From: Candidatus Hydrogenedentota bacterium
Lineage (GTDB): Bacteria; Hydrogenedentota; Hydrogenedentia; Hydrogenedentales; JAEUWI01
Assembly: GCA_019637335.1 (NCBI GenBank)
Contig: JAHBVV010000003.1
Span: 310,001 to 374,000, forward strand
DNA: 64,000 nucleotides
Direction: 5' to 3'
This document shows positions 27,584-37,200 of the stretch, one piece after another; the first letter of the stretch is position 1; each line of letters starts with the position of its first letter. Under the pieces are notes generated by a model that saw nothing but the letters and a program-made list of their open reading frames with translations, did no database searches and was not told the origin of the DNA. Position numbers and translations under genes: made by a program.

Positions 27584-28499
27584 CGATCGGTGGCGCGGGC
27601 GCAATTTGGTGCCGTGAAGTCGGCTCAATATGCACCAGCACGTCGTGAACGGCCGGGAGGCCCGCGCAAATGGCGTCCTTGACGTGGTGCCCGATCAGGT
27701 GCGCTTCCTTCACCGTTAGCGTGTCTTCCACGCCCACGTGAATGTCGACAAAGAAGCACAGCCCCATCTTCCGCACCAGGCACGTATCGAGCGACATGAC
27801 CTGCGCCTGGGCCAGCGCAATTTCGCGCACGCGCACCTCAATCGCCGGATCCGGGGCTGCGTCCATGATCTCGTTGATCGCCGGACGAAGCAACCGCGCG
27901 CCGTTCCACGCGATGACGCCGCAGGCCAGCAGGGCCGCCCACTCGTCGGCCGTATGCCACCGCTCGCCGCCCACCAGCGCCACGCCAATACCCAGGAATG
28001 CCGCAACGGAGGTAATCGCGTCGCTCCGGTGGTGCCAGGCGTCCGCCTTCAGCGCCGAGCTGTGCAGATCGTGGCTCGCCCGCGAGAGGTAGCGGTACAC
28101 CCCTTCCTTGATCGCGACCACCGCCACCAGCACCAGCAATGTGTAGGGCGACGGCGGCGCGTGGGGGATAAGCATGGAACGTACACTCGAAATCGCGATG
28201 CCCGCCGCCGCAACGAGCAAGGCCCCGGCGATGACCACCGCCGCCAGCGACTCCGCCTTGCCGTGCCCGTAGGGGTGATCTTCGTCCGGCGGAATCGCCG
28301 CAATCCGGATGCCGCCCCAGAGCACCAGCCCGCCAAAAACATCCAGCGTCGACTCCACCGCGTCGGCGATCAGCGCATGGGAATTGCCTACAATACCCGC
28401 GACGCCCTTGATGACGGCGAGCGCCAGGTTCAGCCAGAGACTGAACGACGCATAGCGCAGCGCGCGCCGGTCCGGTGAAACGTGGGGGGGCTCCGTCAT
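27576..28499 (-). CDS. Cation diffusion facilitator (CDF) family metal efflux transporter
   Basis: A 307-residue inner-membrane metal/proton antiporter. Metal-site motifs are visible: HALIADAVESTLD in helix 2, DHPYGHGKAE after it, and HSSALKADAWHHRSD in helix 5. Six helices fit about residues 15-200, and the cytoplasmic ferredoxin-like domain follows (VREIALAQAQVMSLDTCLVRKMG ... VFVDIHVGV-type segment). The H/D pattern suits Zn/Co/Fe rather than Mn. It overlaps the dioxygenase gene by 8 bases; 90 bases separate it from the SIS gene upstream. Metal export may matter for the Spy-like systems nearby, but no link is shown. Confidence 0.92.
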   Translation of the reverse strand: MTEPPHVSPDRRALRYASFSLWLNLALAVIKGVAGIVGNSHALIADAVESTLDVFGGLVLWGGIRIAAIPPDEDHPYGHGKAESLAAVVIAGALLVAAAGIAISSVRSMLIPHAPPSPYTLLVLVAVVAIKEGVYRYLSRASHDLHSSALKADAWHHRSDAITSVAAFLGIGVALVGGERWHTADEWAALLACGVIAWNGARLLRPAINEIMDAAPDPAIEVRVREIALAQAQVMSLDTCLVRKMGLCFFVDIHVGVEDTLTVKEAHLIGHHVKDAICAGLPAVHDVLVHIEPTSRHQIAPAPPIDG

Positions 28500-28589
28500 G
28501 CGAAATACCCCGGACGGTTGGCGAATACAGCGGGAATCCACCGAGGTTCATTGAACCGCGACCCTCCCATGACCTCATTCAAGCCCACG

Positions 28590-29324
28590 CTAATAACCCT
28601 TCTCCCGGTAGGCCGCTTCCTGCTCCGCCATGAAGGCTTCGCTGCCCGTGTGCACGCTGCGGTAGATCGTGGGCTTGATGCCCTTCTCCTCCAGCAGCTT
28701 CACGGCGTGCGCGTGGATTGCCCAGAAGATGAAGCACGATCCGATGCCGCTCAGCGGGCACATGCGTTCGTTGTCCGCAACCGGAATGACCGCGTCGCCC
28801 ACGCCGCCGCAGTTGTCGATGAAGCACTCGGTGACCTGGTCGAGCTTGCGCTTGCTCGGGTGTTGGGATTCGCAATGATCCATCTGCAATTTGGAGGCCA
28901 GGCCGATCGTGTGGATGCCGCGCTCCTGCGCCTGCAACGCCACCGCAATGACATTGGCCGAACGCCCCGAATTGGAGTTGATCAGCAGCACATCGCCCTT
29001 CTTCAGCTTGCTCTTTTCCAGCGCCAGGTGCACCGTCTGCGACTCCAGCGCCGCCGCCTTGCCCGGGGGCAGCGGCTCGTCGCGATGGCCCAGGTCGCTT
29101 TCGACCTTGAGCTCATAGCTGAACGGCGTGATGCCCACCATGCCGCCCGCGCGCTTGAAGGCTTCCCACTTCAGCATGTGGCCGGTGTCCATGATGAACC
29201 AGCCGCCCTTTTGGGAAAGGCTCTCGGCCACGATTTCGGCCGCCTTTTCGATGTTCTCCCGCTGCGTGTTCTGGATCTTGGCCACGAGGCCCTCGATCAC
29301 CTTGAAATACTGGTCAAGATACAT
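28590..29324 (-). CDS. SIS-domain sugar isomerase-like protein
   Basis: A 244-residue cytosolic protein with a SIS (sugar isomerase) phosphosugar-binding fold. The early block is KGGWFIMDTGHMLKWEAFKR, and the phosphate-binding loop is INSNSGRSANVIAVALQAQ at about residues 112-130. Such proteins (including the UPF0309 group) bind or convert phosphorylated amino sugars, as MurQ or AgaS do. It overlaps the kinase gene upstream by 11 bases, so its substrate is probably the sugar phosphate that kinase makes. The exact reaction (isomerase, etherase or deaminase) cannot be told. Confidence 0.82.
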   Translation of the reverse strand: MYLDQYFKVIEGLVAKIQNTQRENIEKAAEIVAESLSQKGGWFIMDTGHMLKWEAFKRAGGMVGITPFSYELKVESDLGHRDEPLPPGKAAALESQTVHLALEKSKLKKGDVLLINSNSGRSANVIAVALQAQERGIHTIGLASKLQMDHCESQHPSKRKLDQVTECFIDNCGGVGDAVIPVADNERMCPLSGIGSCFIFWAIHAHAVKLLEEKGIKPTIYRSVHTGSEAFMAEQEAAYREKGY

Positions 29325-30261
29325 GGTCCAGCGTCCTTGCGCCCGTGGCGCGTTGAAGGAGGCGTATCAGCCCCGCTATGGGTTCGTGAACAATGGGGTA
29401 AATGTGGAAGGTAACCGGCGCGGCGGCCAGGACGCCCTCCAGCGCCGAAACGGTCCGCGCGGACCGCAGCGCCCCGCCCGTCATCACCAGCGGGACCGGA
29501 TTCGCCGCAATGCCCGCGCGCGCGACCGTCTCCACCACCAGGCGGCCCAGATGCGCCCCGGCCTCGCTCAGGATACGCGCCGCGCGGTCGTCGCCGCCAT
29601 CCGCCACCGGGTCGACGGCCGCGGCAAAGGCCGCGATGCGCGGTGCGGGCACATGGCCCGTTCCCGAGGCTTCCCGGTGGATGTCCCACGGGCTCTCCGC
29701 GCCAAAAAACGCGCGCGCGGCGTCCAGGAGCGGCGTGGGGGGGATGCGGCCCTGCTCCGCCAGAAACGCGGCTTTCAAGGCCTCGCAAGCAATCCAGTAA
29801 CCGCTGCCCTCATCCCCGAACTGCGGCCCGTACCCGCCGAGCGAGAGGAGTTCGCCCGCTTCGTTCACGGCCGAACAACTGCATCCCGTCCCGGCCACCA
29901 GCGCGACGCCCACGTCGAGGTCATAGAGGCCGCGTGCGATGTCGCCCTCGGCGTACACGTGGCGGGGGACACCCGGCAGCACTTCGTCGAGCACGCGCGC
30001 CGCCAAGTCTGCATCCATGGGTCCGGCGAGTCCGATCGCGGCCACCGGCGCTTCGCTCCCGCCCGCGCACACACGCGTGATCGCATCGCGGAGCGCCTCC
30101 GCGAAGCCGTCGGGATCGCGGTACAGCGCGCTGCCGCTCGGACACCGCTCCATGCCGCGCACCGCGCCGGACGCGTCCGCCAGCGCGACGCGCGTGCTGC
30201 TGCCGCCGCTTTCAATGGCGAGAAAATGGTTCATCCGGTTTGAGCGTACGGGATTATTCAT
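29314..30261 (-). CDS. BadF/BadG/BcrA/BcrD-type ATPase, N-acetylglucosamine kinase-like
   Basis: A 315-residue sugar kinase of the ASKHA fold. The phosphate-1 motif is LAIESGGSSTRVALAD near residues 13-28, phosphate-2 VALVAGTGCSCSAV near 118, then GGYGPQFGDEGSGYWIACEAL, which is nearly diagnostic for bacterial and eukaryotic GlcNAc kinases, and the adenosine motif VMTGGALRS. It probably phosphorylates an amino sugar for the overlapping SIS protein. GGAGAA lies 9 bases before the ATG at 30261; ATG 30234 is an alternative. The divergently placed sialidase 675 bases away could supply amino sugars. Confidence 0.85.
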   Translation of the reverse strand: MNNPVRSNRMNHFLAIESGGSSTRVALADASGAVRGMERCPSGSALYRDPDGFAEALRDAITRVCAGGSEAPVAAIGLAGPMDADLAARVLDEVLPGVPRHVYAEGDIARGLYDLDVGVALVAGTGCSCSAVNEAGELLSLGGYGPQFGDEGSGYWIACEALKAAFLAEQGRIPPTPLLDAARAFFGAESPWDIHREASGTGHVPAPRIAAFAAAVDPVADGGDDRAARILSEAGAHLGRLVVETVARAGIAANPVPLVMTGGALRSARTVSALEGVLAAAPVTFHIYPIVHEPIAGLIRLLQRATGARTLDHVS

Positions 30262-30348
30262 AGGCGTTTCTCCGTGCCCGAATTATCCGGAACCGCCAAT
30301 GTATGCCGGTTGGGGCGTCTGTTGGTGAAATCGTATCGACTGGTCCGT

Positions 30349-30560
30349 CGGCCCGAAGGGCCAGTGCAGCTCCCAGCCCCGGGCAACGCCCGGGGAACAC
30401 GGGGGCACCGGCATCCCCGCCCTGAAAGGGCAGCGCAGTGGTGAGCCGGTCCAGCGCTTCTGAAGTTCAACTGCGCTGCCCTTTCAGGGCGCATAAGAAA
30501 CCCACCGCTCAATCCCTGGGCGTTGCCCAGGGCTGAAAACTGCGTTGGCCCTTCGGGCCG
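30349..30560. repeat. Long nested inverted repeat (212 bp)
   Basis: The arms hold the same three palindromic blocks in mirrored order: CGGCCCGAAGGGCC (30349-30362) against 30547-30560; CCCCGGGC-AAC-GCCCGGGG (30377-30395) against 30514-30532; and a perfect 22-base block at 30418-30439 against 30470-30491 that starts CGCCCTGAAAGGGC. The loop is about 30 bases. No gene is visible in it. It lies between divergent genes. The rest of the 675-base gap is plain apart from a CTGTCGAAAC direct repeat at about 30829-30851. Confidence 0.85.
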
Positions 30561-30855
30561 TAAGAGTGCGTTGGCATCCAGTTCTACTGCCGAATATTGG
30601 GTCTGCACTACTGACAAGGTTCAAGGAATCTCGTATCCGCTCTTAGCGGCGCCGCCCGGAAATGAGCATCGAGCAATCTACTCATATTTGCCGCGATCGT
30701 TGCCTATGTACCTTCAAACCGGATGAGCCAGGAAAATGGCCTGTGCCGGGGGCGCCGATGGCTGCGATTCCTGTCGGGTCGGGGTTGACGGTTCAATAAC
30801 CCGGGTACTATAGCGAAAGCGGCGGCGGGCTGTCGAAACAGCTGTCGAAACGGCG

Positions 30856-30885
30856 TTGACATACCGCGCCGCCATCGGGTTTACT
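30856..30885 (+). promoter_or_regulatory. Strong sigma70-type promoter candidate for the sialidase
   Basis: A consensus TTGACA (30856-30861), an 18-base spacer and TTTACT (30880-30885), 50 bases before the GTG start at 30937. The direct repeat of CTGTCGAAAC just upstream (about 30829-30851) could be an operator. Confidence 0.5.
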
Positions 30886-30936
30886 GGTGGCCCCGAGTGT
30901 AATTCAGGGTTTCCCCAATAAGCTGGAGTCATTGCC

Positions 30937-32106
30937 GTGCGCCCCCTTGCCGTTATCGCCGCTGTCCTCACCCTGTTGGCCGCAACCCCCGCGGTCGCCG
31001 CCGAAGCCGTTCACATGTTCCCGCCCCAGGGAAAGCACGTCCACAGCAGCTCCATCGTGGAGTGTCCCAACGGCGATCTGCTGGCTACCTGGTTCCACGG
31101 ATCCGGTGAGCGCAGCGCCAACGACGTCCGCATTCAGGGCGCGCGCCTGAAGAAGGGCGCATCGGCCTGGGGGCCCGTCTTTGAAATGGCCGACACCCCC
31201 GACCTGCCGGACTGCAATCCGGTCCTCTTCATCGATGCGAACGAAAAGCTGTGGCTCTTCTGGATGGTCGTCCACACCAACCGCTGGGAGCGCACCATCC
31301 TCAAGTACAAGACCAGCACCGACTACCTGGGCGACGGCGCGCCGGTCTGGAACTGGCAGGACATCATCCTGCTCAAGCCGGGCCAGGATTTCGCCGCCGA
31401 TCTGAAGGCCGGCTTCCGGGAACTGGCCCACCCCGAGCCGATGTGGGCCGAATACGCCCACGCGTACACCGACATGCTCGTGGACAACGCCAGCGACCCC
31501 ATCAAGACCGACATCGGCTGGATGACGCGCACCCCCGTGCTTACCCTGAAATCCGGCCGCATCCTCATTCCGCTCTACTCCGACGGCTTCAACGTGTCGC
31601 TCGCCGCCTATTCCGACGACGGCGGCGAATCTTGGGCGGCCAGCAAGCCCATCGTCGGCCTGGGTAACATCCAGCCCGCCATCGTCGAGCGCAACGATGG
31701 CACGCTCGTCGCCTACATGCGCGACAACGGCGTCGAGCCCAAGCGCATCATCGAAGCCAGCTCCCCGGATCAGGGCGTGACCTGGACCGTGGGCACGGAC
31801 ATGGAGTTCCCCAATTCCGGGGCGAGCGTATCCGCCTGCGACATGGGCGATGGGCGCTGGGTGCTCGTCTACAACGACGCCGAGCGCGGGCGGCACAACC
31901 TTGCCATCGCGCTCTCCGAAGACGAGGGTCGGACCTGGCCCCACAAGCGCATGCTCCAGGACAGCCCCGACCAGTCCCGCTCCTTCGGCTACCCCACCGT
32001 GATGAAAGGCAGCGACGGCAACGTCCACCTCTCCTACTCCTACAAAGGCCCCGAAGGCGCCACGATCGACTATATGACCTTCCCCGTGGACGCGATAAAG
32101 CAATAA
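30937..32106 (+). CDS. Secreted sialidase-like (BNR/Asp-box) glycoside hydrolase
   Basis: A 389-residue protein with a signal peptide (about residues 1-22, ending TPAVAAEA). Asp-box motifs S-x-D-x-G-x-x-W recur: YSDDGGESWAA, SSPDQGVTWTVG and LSEDEGRTWPHK, giving the six-bladed sialidase fold. An Arg in FHGSGERSANDVRI and the sequence WMTRTPVLTL may hold catalytic arginines. It resembles the exo-alpha-sialidase group common in PVC bacteria. Not all such proteins cleave sialic acid; some act on sulfated or other glycans. GTG start at 30937 with CTGGAG upstream. The gene is followed by tandem repeat elements. Confidence 0.82.
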   Translation: MRPLAVIAAVLTLLAATPAVAAEAVHMFPPQGKHVHSSSIVECPNGDLLATWFHGSGERSANDVRIQGARLKKGASAWGPVFEMADTPDLPDCNPVLFIDANEKLWLFWMVVHTNRWERTILKYKTSTDYLGDGAPVWNWQDIILLKPGQDFAADLKAGFRELAHPEPMWAEYAHAYTDMLVDNASDPIKTDIGWMTRTPVLTLKSGRILIPLYSDGFNVSLAAYSDDGGESWAASKPIVGLGNIQPAIVERNDGTLVAYMRDNGVEPKRIIEASSPDQGVTWTVGTDMEFPNSGASVSACDMGDGRWVLVYNDAERGRHNLAIALSEDEGRTWPHKRMLQDSPDQSRSFGYPTVMKGSDGNVHLSYSYKGPEGATIDYMTFPVDAIKQ

Positions 32107-32138
32107 GCGCCGAGATAGCGCGCGAGGGACCCGGACAC

Positions 32139-32710
32139 CGTCCGCGGCAAATGTAAGATAGCCGTCCCGGCTGTCCACCGCGCCGAAGGCGCCAGGATCA
32201 CGGACATTCCGCGCAACGTGAGCCCGCTTCCAACAGTTCCCCAATCCCCACCAAAACCACCGCGATAAGGAATGTAGAATAGCCGTCCCGGCTGTCCACC
32301 GCGCCGAAAGGCGCAAAGGATCGCGGACATTCATGTCCGCGGCAACGTGAGCCCACCTCCAAAAAGTTCCCCTCATCCCAGCATAACCAGCTCGCAAGGA
32401 AAGTGGCACAGCTCCATGACGCGCCGGAGGCGGGCGTCCCGGCTGTCCACCACGCCGAAGGCGCAAATGTAGGATAGCCGTCCCGGCTGTCCACCGCGCC
32501 GAAAGGCGCAAAGGATCGCGGACATTCTTGTCCGCGGCAAAGTGAGCCCACCTCCAAAAGTTCCCCCGACCCTCCCAAAACCACCTCGAAAAGAAAGTGG
32601 CACAGGTCCATGACGCGCCGCAGGCGGAATAGGCGTCCCGCCTTTCCAGCGCCGAAGGCGCAAAAGTAGGATAGGCGTCCCGCCTGTCCAGCGCCGAAGG
32701 CGCGGATCAT
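32139..32710 (+). repeat. Tandem array of family-A palindromic repeats (copies 2-4 plus partial units)
   Basis: The 739-base gap between sialidase and DUF6807 genes has no gene but at least three units: 32139-32265, 32270-32430 and 32465-32610, with shortened pieces to about 32705. A full unit (about 145 bp) is GTAGGATAGCCGTCCCGGCT, GCGCCGAAAGGCGC, a CGGACA/TGTCCG stem, a GTGAGCCCACCTCCAAAAG segment and AAAGTGGCACAG. Variants change both sides of a stem together, for example GGCGTCCCGCC in place of AGCCGTCCCGGCT. Confidence 0.88.
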
Positions 32711-32845
32711 ACCAGCCTTGGGCCGCAGGCCCAGGTAGAATGACCATATTCTCAGTCAGGGCTGAAAGCCCGTATCATAACCGGGTTCCCCGCGGTCTGC
32801 GCCCGGTACTACCAGAACTTCACCCAAAACCCAGGACCAACACAC

Positions 32846-33751
32846 ATGAGAATCGCTACACTCGCCCTCGCCCTCCTCACCGCCGCATCCCTGTCCGCCG
32901 CCGCCGCGCCATTCCCCGACGTACAAATCGTGGCCTTGCCCGATCACCAGTACGCCTTCGAGATCGGCGGCGCTGAAGTCGCGCGCTACATCGCCGCCGG
33001 CCCCGCCGCCAAGCCCTATCTTTTCCCGCTTATCGGCCCCGCCGCCCACCGCCTTACCAGCATGCTCCACCCCGAAGACCCCCACGGCCACCGCCACCAC
33101 CGTTCTGTATGGGTGGGCCACCAGAACGTAAACGGACACGATTTCTGGGCCGAGGACGGCGGCGAAAACATCGCCATGACCCGCGTAGAAGCCCACGGAA
33201 GCGGCCCCGAACGCGCCTGGATCCGCCTGGCCCACGAGTGGCGCGCCGAAGACGGCGCCGCCATACTCGCCGAACAGCGCACCTGGGCCGTCGCCCGGCG
33301 GGACGCCGGCGAGTACGACGTGGACCTGACGCTCTCCTTCACCCCGACCGGCGCCAATGTCCTGTTCGGCCAGACCCCCTTCGGTTTCCTCGGTGTCCGC
33401 GTCGCCGGGACCATGGCCGTCAAGGCCGGCGGGCGTGTTCTGAACGACTCGGGCGCCACCAACGAAGCCGGTGTACACGGCTACCCCGCGCGCTGGGTGG
33501 ACTACACCGGCCCCGTCGCCCCAGGCGTGCAAAACGGCGTCACGCTCCTCGACCACCCCGGCAACCCCGGCCATCCCGCATCCTTTCACGTGCGCGACGA
33601 AGGCTGGATGGGAGCCTCCTTCACCCGCAACGCCCCATACCGCCTGAGCGTGGGGGAGACCCTCACCCTGCGCTATCGCCTCATCGTGCACGGCCCCGAC
33701 GCCGGCCCCCAGGCGCTGGAGGCCCACTGGGAGCGATTCGCCGCGGAGTGA
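32846..33751 (+). CDS. DUF6807 (PmoA-family) secreted protein
   Basis: A 301-residue protein with a signal peptide (about residues 1-20, ending SLSAAAAP). The conserved family block is HPEDPHGHRHHRSVWVGHQ (about residues 75-93), followed by NGHDFWAE and later FLGVRVAGTMAV and GYPARWVDYTGP. The family carries the misleading name methane oxygenase PmoA but is not a methane monooxygenase; it is common in Planctomycetota near Gfo/Idh and sugar-degrading genes. The His-rich block suggests a metal or ligand site. The reaction is unknown. It stands alone after the repeat array. Confidence 0.82.
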   Translation: MRIATLALALLTAASLSAAAAPFPDVQIVALPDHQYAFEIGGAEVARYIAAGPAAKPYLFPLIGPAAHRLTSMLHPEDPHGHRHHRSVWVGHQNVNGHDFWAEDGGENIAMTRVEAHGSGPERAWIRLAHEWRAEDGAAILAEQRTWAVARRDAGEYDVDLTLSFTPTGANVLFGQTPFGFLGVRVAGTMAVKAGGRVLNDSGATNEAGVHGYPARWVDYTGPVAPGVQNGVTLLDHPGNPGHPASFHVRDEGWMGASFTRNAPYRLSVGETLTLRYRLIVHGPDAGPQALEAHWERFAAE

Positions 33752-34231
33752 GCGCGAGAGCGTATCGCATGTGCTGACTTGACATTGCGTAATACGATGG
33801 CAGTCTGAAGTAAGGCGTTCGCCGACACGGGGCCCTTCTTACATTGGTGGTTTTCGTCAATCCCGCGAAAGCTGGTATACAGAAGATTTGCGAGGTCAAC
33901 GCTGCATGGACTCTGGATCCCCGCTTTCGTGATGATAACGGTGGTTGAATACCCAACGGCGCCACCATCAAATTTGAAAAGAGCGACTACTTCATACGGC
34001 GAAGGTCTCACGACCCTGCAAATTCGGGTCTGCCAACGAACGGTGTGGGTACTTGTGCCGGAGCCAGCTTGCGCCGTAAACTGCGCGCCGGCGTCACAGG
34101 CGGTTTTCGCGTGCGTTGGTGGTGGCGCGGGATGCGAAGTCCGTTTACGTGATGGCGCGCCACGGTTGTCCGGGGCGCCTTCCCGGAGAGAGATTGCGGG
34201 TTGCGAAAGCACCAGTAAGGGGTCGTGTTGG
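33752..34231. repeat. Gap before the NRPS with an inverted-repeat element (33848-33945)
   Basis: 480 bases of lower G+C without a credible separate gene; an open frame continues upstream from the NRPS but has no coding character. An imperfect inverted repeat has TCCCGCGAAAGCTGGTAT near 33860 and CTGGATCCCCGCTTTCGTGA near 33912. It resembles short nonautonomous repeats found between genes in many bacteria. No transposase accompanies it. Confidence 0.5.
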
Positions 34232-37200
34232 ATGGAAGCGATGAGTCCGACGGCGTGGGAGGGACCGCCGCATTCCGAATTGGATCCAGTCGAATGCCGC
34301 CCGCTTTCACCGGCGCAGGAGGAAATGTTCTCCCTCAGCCTGGCCGCCGCGGAGCAGGGCAATTATATTGAACAGGTTGTCGTGCGCCTGCGCGAGCCCT
34401 TCGAAGCATCCCGCTTCATCCAGCGCTGGCGACAGCTCCTGCAATACTATTCCGTCTTGCGGACGTCGTTTCACTGGAGAGATCTCGCGGAGCCCGTCCA
34501 GCGAACCCTCCGGGAGGTCGCTCTACCTGTCCCTGAAGAGGATTGGCGTGGCTTAACCCCCGTTGAGCAGCGGTCCCGCTTGGAGGCCTTCCTGGGGGCG
34601 GACCGCGCCCGCCCCTTCGTTCTCTCTGAAGCGCCGCTGATGCGCCTCGCCATTCTTCGTCTCGGGGAACTGGAATACACAATCATATGGACGGTGCATC
34701 ACCTGCTGGTCGATGGCCGTTCGATTCGTCTCCTGCTCCAGCAGGCGTTTTCCGATACCGGGTTAAGCGGCGATGAAGGGGCCCCCTTCGGCGCCTACAT
34801 CGATTGGTTGCAGGGGCAGCCGGCCGCACGCGCCCGGGAATTCTGGCAGGAGCATCTGGCCGGTTGCGCCGGGCCTGATCTCATCTCGCTGCCCCGGCCG
34901 TCAAGCCCGGAAGAATCCCTTCCGCCCCGCGGATCCGTGCGGAGCCAGCTGCCCGAATCGTTGACCGGCGCAATGCGGGCCTTTGCCGCCCGCGAGGAAA
35001 TAACGGTGAACGTGCTGTTGCTCGGGGCCTGGGCTCTCCTGATGCATCGTTACGCGGGTACGCCGGATCTGGTCACAGGCGCGACGAAATCCGTGCGCCA
35101 TTGCCCTCCCGTGACAGAGGCCTCCATCGGACTCTATATCAACACCCTCCCGGTTCGCACCCGCGTCGATGGCGCAATCACGGTGTCCGGCTGGCTGCGC
35201 GGCCTGCGCGAACAATGGGTGGCCTTGCGGGAGGTGGAGCACGCCTCACCACGAAACGCCGGCCCGAAAGCCGCCATATCCTCCCCCGGCTTTGAAGCCT
35301 GCTTCGTCTTCGAACGCCAGTCGATCAACGACGCCATGCGCGCGCTGGGCGGAGCCTGGGAGACCCGGGAAGTCCGGTTGCTCGAACGCACCCCCGTGCC
35401 CCTGCTGCTCGCGGCCTACGGCGGCGACGCCATCACGCTGCACATCGAGTACGATGCGCGGCGCTACACGGAGACCTGCGTTGCGCGCATGCCCGGACAT
35501 CTGCAAGCAATTCTCGCGTACCTGGTCGATAATCCCGCCGCCGTCATCGCGCGCGTGCCCGCGCTGCCGGAAGCCGAGCGGAAGCAACTCGTGCATGGCG
35601 GGCAGCCGTTGGGGAACCGGCTGCCGCCCGCCTGCCTTCACACCGCATTCGATCGCGCGGCGGACGACTTTCCAGACGCCACCGCGCTGGAGAGTCCCGG
35701 CTGCGTCCTGACCTACGGCGAGTGTCTTCGCCGCGCCAATGCCTTCGCCGCCCACCTCAAATCGTGCGGCGTCGGACCCGGATCGCGCACCGTCCTGTGT
35801 ATGCCCCGATCCGCCGGCGCCCTGATAGCCATGCTCGGGATTCTCAAGTCGGGAAGCGCCTACGTGCCCATGGACCCGGCGAATCCCGACGCCAGGCTGA
35901 AGTACTTCATGGATGACGCGAAGCCAGACGCGATCGTAACCAGCTCGGCGAGCCGTCCCGCGCCGCCCGCGCCCGGTGTCTCCATCATCCGGTTCGAGGA
36001 TGTCGCCGGCGATGAGGCGTCCGCGGAAGCCGGCCCCGCCGTGGACCCGTCGAGCACCGCCTACATTATCTATACCTCCGGCTCCACGGGCCTGCCGAAG
36101 GGGATCTGCGTCCAGCATCAAGTGGCGGCGGAGCATATTGAGACCATGCGTGCTCTCTACGGTATCGGCCCCGGCGACCGCATGCTTCACTTCGCTTCCC
36201 TGGGTTTCGACACCAGTATCGAACAGGCCTTCGTTGCGCTCGCCACCGGCGCGACCCTGGTCATCGCCGATCCCGCTCATTGTGAGCCCGCCCATTTTTC
36301 CCGCCTTCTCCAGTCCGCCCAAATCCAGGCCGCCGATCTGCCGCCGGCATTCTGGCGCCAATGGGTTGAGAGCGGTATCGCGCGTGACACGGGTGACCCT
36401 GTCTCCCCGCTGCGCGTACTGCTTGTCGGCGGAGATGTCATGCCGACCGATGTGGTAAGGCTTTGGCAACAACACCCCGCCACCGCGCCCGTGCGGCTCA
36501 TCAACGCATACGGCCCAACAGAGACCGTGATGACCGCGACGTGCTTCGAGACGCCGCCCGGATTTGGCCATGGCGGCGAGTCCCGCGTGCCCATTGGCCG
36601 CCCCCTGCCCGGCACCCAGGCCTACATCGCCGATTCCAGCCAAAACCTCCTGCCCGTCGGTGTGGCCGGCGAATTGCTCCTGGGAGGGACCCGGCTCGCC
36701 GAAGGCTACCTCAATCGAGATGCCCTGACGCGGGAGCGCTTCATCCCAAATCCTTATTGCAGCGCGCCGGGTGCGCGGCTCTATCGAAGCGGCGATCGCG
36801 CGCGCCTGCTCGAGGATGGGAACATCGAGTTCCTCGGGCGCATCGACGAGCAGATTAAGATCCGCGGATTTCGGATTGAGCCTGGCGAGCTGGAAGCCCG
36901 CCTGAGGGAACATCCCGGCGTGTCCGGCGCGGTCGTGCGATGTATTGAAAGGCGGGCCGGCGACCCTGAACTCGTTGCCTATCTCGTGCCGCGTCCCCCG
37001 GGAATTGACCGGCTCGAATTGCGCCAGTACTTGCGATCGCGGGTGCCGGAATTCATGTTGCCCGCCGCCATGATGGTGCTGGACGCGCTTCCTATGGCCG
37101 TAAACGGGAAAGTGGATTACCAGGCGCTCCCGATTCCCGGCGGGGAGGATTTTGTCTTTGCGGGAGGGGAACGCGCCGAGATCCAGACACCCCTCGAGCA

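Noticed and set aside
32846-33751. Methane monooxygenase subunit, suggested by the PmoA label of the family
   Set aside because: The protein is soluble with a signal peptide and the DUF6807 histidine block, and lacks the membrane helices of particulate methane monooxygenase.
33929-34231. A 101-residue N-terminal extension of the NRPS
   Set aside because: The added part is lower in G+C, has no conserved NRPS motif and covers an inverted-repeat element. The condensation domain begins after ATG 34232, which has a ribosome site.
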